From Novosphingobium sp. UBA6722 (GTDB taxonomy: Bacteria; Pseudomonadota; Alphaproteobacteria; Sphingomonadales; Sphingomonadaceae): DNA of 6,209 bases. Every line of letters begins with the position of its first letter. The stretch's first letter is position 1. The position numbers and the translations under genes are program-made. Positions 1 through 6,209 of the stretch are shown piece by piece. The notes below the pieces were generated by a model. It searched no databases, was not told where the DNA came from, and saw nothing but the letters and a program-made list of their open reading frames with translations. The stretch covers positions 1 through 6,209 of the forward strand of contig DKII01000155.1 of NCBI GenBank assembly GCA_002454125.1. Reading direction: 5' to 3'.

Positions 1-1608
1 GGGGCGGAGCGCGCCCGCGTTGACACCGGGCCCGCCACCAAGCCTCCGGCGCGCGCCGAAGCCCATGCGGCGGCGGCTGACCATGCGGGCGAAGTGCTGG
101 CCGGCCTGATCGAAGCCTTTGACGGCGGCTGGCTGATCCAGCGCCTCGCCCTGACCCCGCCGCAGGCGCTGCTTGCGCTGATCACCCGCCTGCTTGCCGA
201 GATCGGTGCACCAATCCCGGTTGCCGATGCCGATCTGGCAGAGCTGCGCGAGCCGGCCGATCCAGCCTTGCGCGCGGCGATTGCGGAGGCGGCACAGGCG
301 GCGCGCCTTGCCCTTGGGCATCTGCTGTTGGCGCTTGCCATGCCCGCTGCCGGAAGCAGCGCCGGCTCCGGCGCGGATAGCGACGCTGAGCCGGAAACCG
401 CGCATCGGGCGCCAGCGCGGCAGGTTCGGGCTGAACCGCTCGCCGCCCTGGGTGCGGCGTCGAGGCGTCTCGCTGCGATCCTGGCGACACCGGACGGCGA
501 GTTGGTCGAGCTGGCACTGACCCCAGACCTGGCGGGAGCGGAGGCCGCGCCAGCTGCGGCCGCGCCATACTCGGTCCCTGCTGCTCCGAGCCTCAGCCGC
601 TCTTCGGCGTTAGTGCGCGGGCGCTATGCAGCGCCCAGTCTGCTGCCGTTCCTTGCCTTGCAACCACTCTGCCGGCACGGACTGTGGAGCGACTTCGCCC
701 TTCAGGGAGAGGCCGCCAGCGCCATCGGTGCCGCATTTGCCGCGATCGTGCTGGGCGCAGACAATTTCGATCGGGCCGCGCCGCTCTGCTCGGTGTTTGC
801 CGGTTGTGACGGCGCCCCCACCGGCGAAAGCCTGCTTGCCGCCGCAAGGGCCGGGGCCGGGGACCTGGCAGGCTTGGCCGCGCGCTGCGGAGCCTTGCTG
901 CTGGCCGACCATGACGAGGCCATGCCGCTGCTGGCCGTGCGCGCCGATGGACGGTTGCTGGTGGTCGAACGCGACGGGCTGGCACCGCTGGCCTGGCTCG
1001 ATTCCAGCGACTGCACTGCTTTTGCCGCGGCCGGACCTCCCCCGCTGGTGTTGGCTGGAGACGACCGCGCCGCAATGGCCGAGCTCGCTGCGCAGGCACT
1101 CGACGTGCTCTGCGCAGGCGCCCCCGGACGCGGCGAGGCCTGGTCCTTGGTCCACGGCCCCGGCGGCTGGATCGGAGCGAGCAATCTGCCGCCCGCCCCC
1201 GCCGCCGCGCTCGCCCGGCAGGCGGCCTGGTGCGCGGAAGCCGCCCCGCGTGCACAGGCAGTGTGGCAGCACCTGTTCCACAGCGCGCTGGCGGCCCCGG
1301 AGCAGGCGGGGGGTGAGGCGCTGCTGTCACTGCGCGGCGCTTTATCACTGGCGGCAGGGTTCGCCCTGTCAGAGCTGGCCTTGGCGCTTGGTCGCCGCAA
1401 CCCCGCCGCCTGGGTCGATCCCGATCCGCTTCTGGCCTTTGAACGCTTTGCCGACCTGTCTGGCGAGGTCGAGGTGGGTGAGCGGCTGGTGCGGGTGCAC
1501 TTGCCGATGGGGCGCCGGTTCATCGACCTGCGCGATGCCGGCCTGCTCGAACCGCTCGACAACGTGCCGTGGTGGAATGGCCACCGCATCGAATTCGCTG
1601 GGGGATAG
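1..1608 (+). CDS. Putative CIS tape-measure-like protein, 3' part (5' end outside window)
   Basis: The frame is open from the first base and ends at TAG 1606-1608, giving 535 visible residues. The first 31 are a Pro/Ala-rich linker with no ATG, so the real start probably lies left of the window; GTG 94 is the only plausible internal start and has only a weak upstream purine run. Visible parts: an Ala/Leu-rich helical stretch (about residues 30-115), a low-complexity Ala/Ser/Gly linker (about 115-135), a second Ala-rich linker (about 180-195), then a module starting with SLLPFLALQPLCRHGLW (about 212-228). The C-terminal block contains VRVHLPMGRRFIDLRDAGLL and then VPWWNGHRIEF (about 497-533). 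From memory, this leucine-rich 'LLPFL' element and the closing 'LPLGRR..DLR.AGLL...PW..GR.VEF' pattern occur in contractile injection system tape-measure proteins (CIS_TMP, Afp14-like), usually encoded just before the AAA+ ATPase, as here. Placement supports the call more than sequence does. Only one lysine is visible. It could instead be another eCIS-specific accessory protein. Confidence 0.6.
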   Translation, partial: GAERARVDTGPATKPPARAEAHAAAADHAGEVLAGLIEAFDGGWLIQRLALTPPQALLALITRLLAEIGAPIPVADADLAELREPADPALRAAIAEAAQAARLALGHLLLALAMPAAGSSAGSGADSDAEPETAHRAPARQVRAEPLAALGAASRRLAAILATPDGELVELALTPDLAGAEAAPAAAAPYSVPAAPSLSRSSALVRGRYAAPSLLPFLALQPLCRHGLWSDFALQGEAASAIGAAFAAIVLGADNFDRAAPLCSVFAGCDGAPTGESLLAAARAGAGDLAGLAARCGALLLADHDEAMPLLAVRADGRLLVVERDGLAPLAWLDSSDCTAFAAAGPPPLVLAGDDRAAMAELAAQALDVLCAGAPGRGEAWSLVHGPGGWIGASNLPPAPAAALARQAAWCAEAAPRAQAVWQHLFHSALAAPEQAGGEALLSLRGALSLAAGFALSELALALGRRNPAAWVDPDPLLAFERFADLSGEVEVGERLVRVHLPMGRRFIDLRDAGLLEPLDNVPWWNGHRIEFAGG

Positions 1609-1612
1609 CTGT
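1600..1612 (+). promoter_or_regulatory. Shine-Dalgarno-like site for the AAA+ ATPase gene
   Basis: The run GGGGGA at 1600-1605 lies seven bases before ATG 1613. It overlaps the last codons and stop of the preceding gene, whose TAG is at 1606-1608. The spacing is ideal and the site supports choosing ATG 1613 over the long in-frame extension upstream, which has out-of-frame-type composition inside gene 1. The match to AGGAGG is partial. Confidence 0.5.
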
Positions 1613-3727
1613 ATGGCTGCCGGACAACCCAACTTCGTGCTGCGTCACCTGTTTATCTGGCTGCACGCGCTGAACCGCACGGTCGAGGCCGCTGTGGCCG
1701 AGCGACGGCGCGATAACGCCGGGCTGGCCCGCCATGCCGGCAATATGGCCGAACTCAACGCACACCACGCGGGGCAGTTGCTGCAGGGCCTGCGCAAGTT
1801 CATTGCCGAAGGGCCGCCCCGCGCCGCGCCGCTGGTCCTGCAGGCGGACGAACAGCAGATGGTTGCAGAGCTGGTCGAACGCCACGGCCGCCTGCTGCCC
1901 TTGCACCGGCTGGCGACCGAAGCCGGGCTCAGCGCCTTCGAACTTGCCGCACTGGTAATTGTCGCCGCGCCGGTCGTGGATCCGGCCTATGGCCGGCTCT
2001 ACGGCTACGTGCTTGACGATCTGGCCCAGCGCGCCGCGACCATCGGTCTGGTTCAGCGGCTGGCCATTGGCGCGGAGACGGGACTGGCCTCGGCCCGGCG
2101 TATGCTGGGCCCCGGTGGCCGCTTGCGCCGAATGGGCCTGGTGGTAGCCTCGGAGCCGCTCTCCGATGATCCCGCAGTGCGGCTCAGTCCGGCGCCGGGG
2201 CTGGTGGACTGGTTGATGGCGGCATGCCGGGTTCCCCCGGTGGCGCTTGAGGATCCGCAGATCCTGGTGCCCGACAGCGCCGACCTCGCGGCCTGCCAGG
2301 GCGATCTGGCCGCTGCAGCGCAGGCGCTGCGCAGCGCATCCTCGCTGCTGGTGACGCTGTGGGGCGGGGACAGCGCGCTGCATGAGGATATGGCGCTGGC
2401 GCTTGCCGCCGGAGCGCGGCTGCGGATCTGCCGGGGGCAACTGCCGCTTGGCGATGACTGGCGCGAGCGTTTGGCCCAGGATCTGGCCATCGCGGTTGGG
2501 GCCGATGCGCTGTTGTGGATTGATTGTACAGGCCTGGCTGACTTGCCGCTTGACCGCCGCGAACACTTTGCCCGGGTCCTGGCCGATCGCCCCTTGCGGC
2601 TGCTCCTGTCGGCCCCGGAGCCCTGGCGTGCGCTGCCGTTGCTGGCCTCGCGGCCGGTGTTCGAACTGTCTGGTGAGCTTCTGAACGGCCATGTTGGCGG
2701 CTGGTCGCGCGATCTGGCCGGGATAGATCCGCAGGCCGCCGAGCGGCTGAGCGAAGGTTTCCGGTTCGGACGCAGTCAGCGCCGGGCTGCGATCAACCTG
2801 GCCAGCACCATATTGTCGCCCGAACCGCTCAGCCAGGGCGGGCTGGAATCCGAATTGCGTCGCGCCTGCGGGGTGGTTGCCGCTCCCGCCGGCGGGCGGG
2901 CCGCATTGGTGGTGCGGCCGCGCCGTACCCTCGATGACCTGATCCTGCCGGCGGCCGTGCACCGCCAGATCGCTGACATCGCCCGGCTCTATGCCAGCGC
3001 CAGCAAGGTCGATCGCGATTGGGGCTTCGGGCGGATTGCGGGCAGCTCTGGCGCGATCAAGGTGCTGTTCACCGGCGATCCCGGCACCGGCAAGACGCTG
3101 GCCGCAGAAGCCATCGCTGCGGCGACGGGCATGCACCTGCTCAAGGTCGATCTCTCGCAGGTGGTCAGCAAGTGGATCGGTGAGACCGAGAAGAACCTCG
3201 AAGAGGTGTTTCGCCACGCCGAGCAGTGCCGCTCGGTGCTGTTCTTCGATGAGGCTGATGCCCTGTTCGGCAAGCGCGGCGAAGTGCGCCACGGGACTGA
3301 TCGCTATGCCAACATGGAAGTCAGCTACCTGCTGCAGCGTCTGGAAGTGTTTGGCAGCGGGGTGGTGGTGCTCTCCTCGAACCTGCGCGATGAAATCGAT
3401 CCGGCCTTTACCCGCCGGTTCCAGGTCGCGATCAACTTTCCCCGGCCCCAGCAGGACGAGCGGCGCAAGATCTGGAACCTTGCGCTGGCCGGAGCTCCGC
3501 ATGCCGATACAATCCGCACCGAAGCCCTCTCGGAGATCGAACTGACCGGCGGCGGGATTGTCACGGCAGCACGCATGGCCGCCCTGCTTGCCGCCGCCGA
3601 AGGGGCGGACGGCATCGAAGAAGCGCATCTGGCTGAAGCGATCGGCCGCCAGTTTAACAAAGAAGCCCGCCTGATGACCGGCACCGCCCGCAGCGACGGC
3701 CTCAGTATTGCCCGCGGCCTGCGCTGA
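1613..3727 (+). CDS. eCIS-associated AAA+ ATPase (Afp15-like), complete
   Basis: 704 residues. An N-terminal region (1-90) is followed by a winged-helix-like segment (about 90-150, LPLHRLATEAGLSAFELAAL then DPAYGRLYGYVLDDL) typical of this ATPase family. Next comes a divergent AAA-like module (about 240-345) whose nucleotide loop is degenerate (WGGDSALHED near 250-259, no GKT). A fully equipped C-terminal AAA+ module follows: WGFGR entry motif, Walker A GDPGTGKT (488-495, K494), pore-loop-like SKWIGETEKNL (W521), Walker B LFFDEAD (D546, E547), sensor-1 Asn590 in LSSNLRDEIDPAF, arginine-finger candidates R601/R602, and a sensor-2-type segment GGGIVTAAR (646-654). It should hydrolyse ATP as a cytoplasmic oligomer. 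In eCIS clusters such an ATPase (Afp15 in the antifeeding prophage) sits beside the tape-measure gene and is thought to assist particle assembly or cargo loading; its exact role is not settled. Start ATG 1613 is four bases after the previous stop with a good ribosome site. The stop overlaps the next start. General AAA+ identity is certain; the eCIS role rests on architecture and neighbours. Confidence 0.9.
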   Translation: MAAGQPNFVLRHLFIWLHALNRTVEAAVAERRRDNAGLARHAGNMAELNAHHAGQLLQGLRKFIAEGPPRAAPLVLQADEQQMVAELVERHGRLLPLHRLATEAGLSAFELAALVIVAAPVVDPAYGRLYGYVLDDLAQRAATIGLVQRLAIGAETGLASARRMLGPGGRLRRMGLVVASEPLSDDPAVRLSPAPGLVDWLMAACRVPPVALEDPQILVPDSADLAACQGDLAAAAQALRSASSLLVTLWGGDSALHEDMALALAAGARLRICRGQLPLGDDWRERLAQDLAIAVGADALLWIDCTGLADLPLDRREHFARVLADRPLRLLLSAPEPWRALPLLASRPVFELSGELLNGHVGGWSRDLAGIDPQAAERLSEGFRFGRSQRRAAINLASTILSPEPLSQGGLESELRRACGVVAAPAGGRAALVVRPRRTLDDLILPAAVHRQIADIARLYASASKVDRDWGFGRIAGSSGAIKVLFTGDPGTGKTLAAEAIAAATGMHLLKVDLSQVVSKWIGETEKNLEEVFRHAEQCRSVLFFDEADALFGKRGEVRHGTDRYANMEVSYLLQRLEVFGSGVVVLSSNLRDEIDPAFTRRFQVAINFPRPQQDERRKIWNLALAGAPHADTIRTEALSEIELTGGGIVTAARMAALLAAAEGADGIEEAHLAEAIGRQFNKEARLMTGTARSDGLSIARGLR

Positions 3728-3729
3728 TG
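3725..3729 (+). promoter_or_regulatory. TGATG stop-start overlap (translational coupling)
   Basis: The TGA of the ATPase gene (3725-3727) shares its A with the ATG of the downstream gene (3727-3729). No convincing Shine-Dalgarno sequence precedes this ATG, so re-initiation by ribosomes finishing the ATPase is the likely way the downstream gene is translated, which would tie the levels of the two proteins. Confidence 0.7.
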
Positions 3730-4431
3730 GGTGGCCGAGCTCCATCCTCAGCAGCGGTGGGATTCGAAGGGCTGTCTACCAGCGCCGCGCCTCTTTCAGC
3801 CGTATCAACGGGCCCCATGCCTGCGGCAGCAGACGGCCCAGCCGTGCTCACAAGCTCTGCCCCATTCCCCGGCAGCGCCCTGTCCGAAGGCAGCACTGGC
3901 GCAAGCTTGCCGCTGACTGGCGGGGTGGCGGCACCACCAAGTGCAGCGAATGATTCGAGTACAGCTACCATTCCAGGTGGTAGCGGCGGGACTGGCGGGA
4001 CATTCTCCGATGCGGCCCCGATGTCTGCCGCACCGACTGATGCGGGCGGCGATGCACCAGCAATCTGCACCGAGGTTGAGCCAGCCAGTAGTGACAGTGA
4101 AGCCATCCGGATTCTTGCCGGGACGCGTCCGTCCGGAGCATTCAGCGCCTATGGCGCGGCCAGCACAGCGGCGAGTACCGAACTCGTCCGCGAGCGGTCG
4201 GAGTTGGCCGATAATCCTCCGACGCTTGAGGCCCCATCGGGGATCAGTGCAGCGACCGAGGCATCATCTGAAAGCGCGAGCGAAAGTTCAGCCGTCTCGT
4301 CAAGCGCACCTGGGATCGACGAGACTGAGGGTGCCGGTGGCCCGCTCGAGGTCTCCGTTTGCGAGCCTGAGCCTGAGCTGGCACCGATTGTCGATGCGCC
4401 AAGCGGTACGACGGCGATCAGCCGGGCTCCC
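3727..4431 (+). other. Low-complexity N-terminal coding segment with relaxed codon use
   Basis: About 235 residues rich in Ser, Ala, Thr, Gly and Pro with no lysine, few aromatics and no recognisable fold. Third codon positions are visibly less G/C-biased than in the flanking genes: in two 20-codon lines counted by hand (from 3781 and 3961) about 11 of 20 end in G or C, versus 17 of 20 in a line of gene 1 (from 841). Such a disordered leader could be a loading or tethering segment, but nothing in the sequence proves this. Confidence 0.6.
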
Positions 4432-6209
4432 GAAGATCCCGTGGCACGGGCGCGCTATCTGGAAGGACTGCTCACAGCTGCGCCCGTCTCTGATGAAGCG
4501 GTCGATACGGACCCGGGTCCGCCCCCGGTGGTCGCACTCACCGAAGATGCCGATCCCGGCCGCCTGGGCACGCTGGAATCCGACCAGCGCGCGACGCTTG
4601 ACCTGCAGCTTGGTGCGGCTCGCGCCGATATGTGTGTCGATGAGGGCGTCGATGCGATCTATCCCACGCTCCCCGACGAAATGCTGACGGCGCGGTTCGA
4701 TCCAGGCTCCAGCAGCCTGGGAGAGGCGGGTGAGTTCGATCACCCGGCATTGTCGGGCGAAATGGAGGACGCGATCGATCGGGGCGGCGCGGGCGGCTGG
4801 AACGGCCAGGTTGCCGGCCTGGACGCGCGCTATGAAACCGGCGCGGAAACCCGCCGGCGCGACGAGACCACTGCGCGCGGCCGAGCCGATCGCGAGATCG
4901 CCTTGCTGTGCGACGAAGCCATCACGGATCAGCGCGATTACCGCGTTGCGGCGGGCGAGGGTGTCGACGCTGCGCGCACAACCTGGCGCGGTGAACTCGA
5001 TGCGGCCGGGACTGCGTACGAAACGGAGCGCGGCCGGATCCGCACTGATATGGCCAGCGGGATCGAACGCGAACGGACAGCAGCCGAAACTGCTGCCGCT
5101 GCGCACATGGCGGAGGGCCATCGCCGGGCCGAGGCCGAACGTATCGCGACCGAGCGCCGGGCCGCAGAGGAGCGCGCCGCTGCTCAGCGCGAGGCGGACG
5201 AATCCGATGGGTTCTTCGACTGGGTGGCTTCCAAGGTTTCCAGCTTCTTCGATAAATTGCGCAGCCTGCTGCACGATCTGTTCGACGCCCTGCGCGGCTT
5301 GGTGCGTACGATCATCAATGGCGCAAAATGGCTTGCCAATCAGGCGATCGAACTGGGCAGGCGCGCGATCGTCGGCTTGATCCATTTCGCTGGAGGCTTG
5401 CTCGAAAAAGCTTGCGATGTGTTCCTGGCAGCCTTTCCAGAGGCTCGCGACCGGGCAAAGGCAGCAATTCGTACGGCCGTGTCCGAAGCTGAAACCGGCG
5501 TAAACAATGCGGCGCGATGGCTGCGCGAACAGACCAACCGCGTGCTCGATGCACTGGGCAACGCGCTGATCGCGATCCTCGATGCCTACGAAGCGATCTA
5601 CGCCTTTATTCTCAACGTTGTGCGGTTCCTGGTGATCGGCTTGGTTGAGGTCTACCGCTTCATGGCCCGGCTGACGATTGCGGCCTATCATTCGCCCGAT
5701 GAACTAGAAGGTCAGGTTTACGAGGAATTGCTGGGTTCAGACTTGACCCAGCCCTTGCCATTCGAGCTGACCGAAGCCGAAGCAGCCAGGTTGGCCGCTG
5801 GTGGAGGTAGCGGCCCTGCGGCAACGGCGCCGGAAGCGGTGCCCGGATCGCTGGGCGATCTAGGCGGCGGCGATGCGACGCGCGTCCTCACGGCCCCGCG
5901 GCTCGGTGACGGTGACATCATCATGGACGAGGTGCTGCCGTTCGATGCCGATCCGGCGCTGCTCGAATCGCTGTCGCTGGGCGATGGCGAATCCGTTGGC
6001 TTTGGCGAATCGAGCGATCCTGGGGCGAGCGTCGACGCGTTGCGGGCTGACCTGCTTGGTGGAGAAATCGGGGCGCCTGGCCCGAGCGACTTCGCCACGA
6101 CAACGACTGATCGCGCCGCTCCGCTATCGACCGATCAGCAGCTCGATGCGCTCATGGAGCGGGACACGGATTGCACCTGCGATGCCGAGGCGCCGACCAG
6201 CGAAACCGG
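3727..6209 (+). CDS. Large eCIS-associated cargo-like protein, helical core, 3' end outside window
   Basis: From ATG 3727 the frame stays open for 827 codons to the right edge with no stop. Layout: residues 1-235 are low-complexity Ser/Thr/Ala/Gly/Pro, probably disordered. Residues 235-365 are an acidic mixed segment including DPVARARYLEGLL. Residues 366-492 are a highly charged Ala/Glu/Arg region that looks like long helix or coiled coil. Residues 496-653 are a series of amphipathic to hydrophobic helices beginning FFDWVASKVSSFFDKL and including RRAIVGLIHFAGGLLEKACDVFLAAFPEARDR (split here at about 546 and 566). Residues 659 onward are an acidic, Gly-rich tail with six arginines and no lysine. 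From memory, the charged stretch followed by 'GFWGWL..K...F' and 'AIVGLI...GD.LLAAFPE.RDR' is shared with C-terminal parts of DUF4157 proteins in eCIS loci. No HExxH zinc motif and no signal peptide are visible. Best guess: an injected or scaffolding protein of the particle; it may be a structural accessory instead. Function is not established. Confidence 0.8.
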   Translation, partial: MGGRAPSSAAVGFEGLSTSAAPLSAVSTGPMPAAADGPAVLTSSAPFPGSALSEGSTGASLPLTGGVAAPPSAANDSSTATIPGGSGGTGGTFSDAAPMSAAPTDAGGDAPAICTEVEPASSDSEAIRILAGTRPSGAFSAYGAASTAASTELVRERSELADNPPTLEAPSGISAATEASSESASESSAVSSSAPGIDETEGAGGPLEVSVCEPEPELAPIVDAPSGTTAISRAPEDPVARARYLEGLLTAAPVSDEAVDTDPGPPPVVALTEDADPGRLGTLESDQRATLDLQLGAARADMCVDEGVDAIYPTLPDEMLTARFDPGSSSLGEAGEFDHPALSGEMEDAIDRGGAGGWNGQVAGLDARYETGAETRRRDETTARGRADREIALLCDEAITDQRDYRVAAGEGVDAARTTWRGELDAAGTAYETERGRIRTDMASGIERERTAAETAAAAHMAEGHRRAEAERIATERRAAEERAAAQREADESDGFFDWVASKVSSFFDKLRSLLHDLFDALRGLVRTIINGAKWLANQAIELGRRAIVGLIHFAGGLLEKACDVFLAAFPEARDRAKAAIRTAVSEAETGVNNAARWLREQTNRVLDALGNALIAILDAYEAIYAFILNVVRFLVIGLVEVYRFMARLTIAAYHSPDELEGQVYEELLGSDLTQPLPFELTEAEAARLAAGGGSGPAATAPEAVPGSLGDLGGGDATRVLTAPRLGDGDIIMDEVLPFDADPALLESLSLGDGESVGFGESSDPGASVDALRADLLGGEIGAPGPSDFATTTTDRAAPLSTDQQLDALMERDTDCTCDAEAPTSET
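4822..5202 (+). other. Charged Ala/Glu/Arg helical (coiled-coil-like) segment
   Basis: Residues 366-492 of the third protein. Dense alternating Arg and Glu/Asp with Ala, almost no proline, and two similar pieces around ARYETGAETRRRDE (from residue 367) and TAYETERGRIRTD (from about 429). It ends in EAERIATERRAAEERAAAQREADE. Composition strongly predicts continuous helix; it leads directly into the hydrophobic helical core. Confidence 0.65.
5212..5685 (+). other. Hydrophobic/amphipathic helical core resembling eCIS DUF4157-protein C-terminal region
   Basis: Residues 496-653 of the third protein: consecutive helices with regular hydrophobic spacing. The most apolar piece is AIYAFILNVVRFLVIGLVEV (about residues 623-642), which carries one Arg in its middle and so is ambiguous between a membrane-active helix and a buried one. 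All five lysines of the visible protein fall here. The resemblance to the helical region of eCIS-associated DUF4157 proteins is from memory. Confidence 0.6.

Noticed and set aside
626..1612. Extending the ATPase upstream to an ATG at 626
   Set aside because: The extension runs out of frame through gene 1, is Pro/Arg/Cys-rich and unlike any AAA+ leader. ATG 1613 has a ribosome site and sits just after the gene 1 stop.
1520..3745. 741-codon open frame on the minus strand
   Set aside because: It lies antisense across the whole ATPase gene, whose motifs prove the + frame. In GC-rich DNA stops are rare in this antisense frame; the product has no recognisable domains.
3941..4687. 248-codon + strand frame inside the start of the cargo-like gene
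   Set aside because: Arg/Ser/Pro-rich shadow of frame 1, no ribosome site and no domain; frame 1 is continuous across it.
4708..4725. Short inverted repeat (CCAGGCTCC...AGCAGCCTGGGAG) as a terminator
   Set aside because: It is inside an uninterrupted coding frame, has no following T run, and imperfect GC-rich inverted repeats are common at this base composition.
4300..5691. 463-codon open frame on the minus strand
   Set aside because: It is antisense to the helical part of the cargo-like gene. The + frame has consistent third-position G/C bias there and recognisable helical patterns; the minus product looks random.
3727..6209. DUF4157 metalloprotease motif (HExxH) in the cargo-like protein
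   Set aside because: No HExxH is present in the visible residues, so a protease call is not supported despite the similar helical core.

Overview
The window is a fragment of a GC-rich operon reading entirely on the + strand. I read it as part of an extracellular contractile injection system (eCIS; phage-tail-like particle) locus. The anchor is a complete AAA+ ATPase of the Afp15-like type at 1613-3727. It is preceded by the 3' end of a gene whose C-terminus resembles the CIS tape-measure family (1-1608), and followed by the 5' part of a large non-enzymatic-looking protein (3727 to the right edge). That protein's central helical segment resembles the one found in many eCIS-associated cargo proteins. 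All family assignments are recalled from sequence patterns; no search was run.

Layout: gene 1 enters from the left edge already open and stops at 1608. After four bases with a purine-rich Shine-Dalgarno-like run, gene 2 starts at 1613. Gene 2's TGA and gene 3's ATG share one base (TGATG at 3725-3729). Gene 3 then stays open for 827 codons and leaves the window without a stop. Essentially every base is coding; there is no space for a promoter or terminator, and I see no RNA gene, mobile element, CRISPR array or attachment site. The three genes are almost certainly co-transcribed from a promoter left of the window.

How they may work together (inference): in characterised eCIS clusters the tape-measure protein sets tube length and the adjacent AAA+ ATPase is thought to act in particle assembly or cargo handling. 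A large alanine- and charge-rich helical protein translationally coupled to the ATPase is a good candidate for a cargo, a cargo carrier or an accessory structural protein. It has no HExxH motif in the visible part, unlike the DUF4157 metalloprotease-type eCIS proteins its middle region recalls.

Organism: very high GC with strong third-position G/C bias and extremely lysine-poor proteins fit a high-GC proteobacterium, perhaps an alphaproteobacterium such as a sphingomonad. That is a weak guess from composition only.
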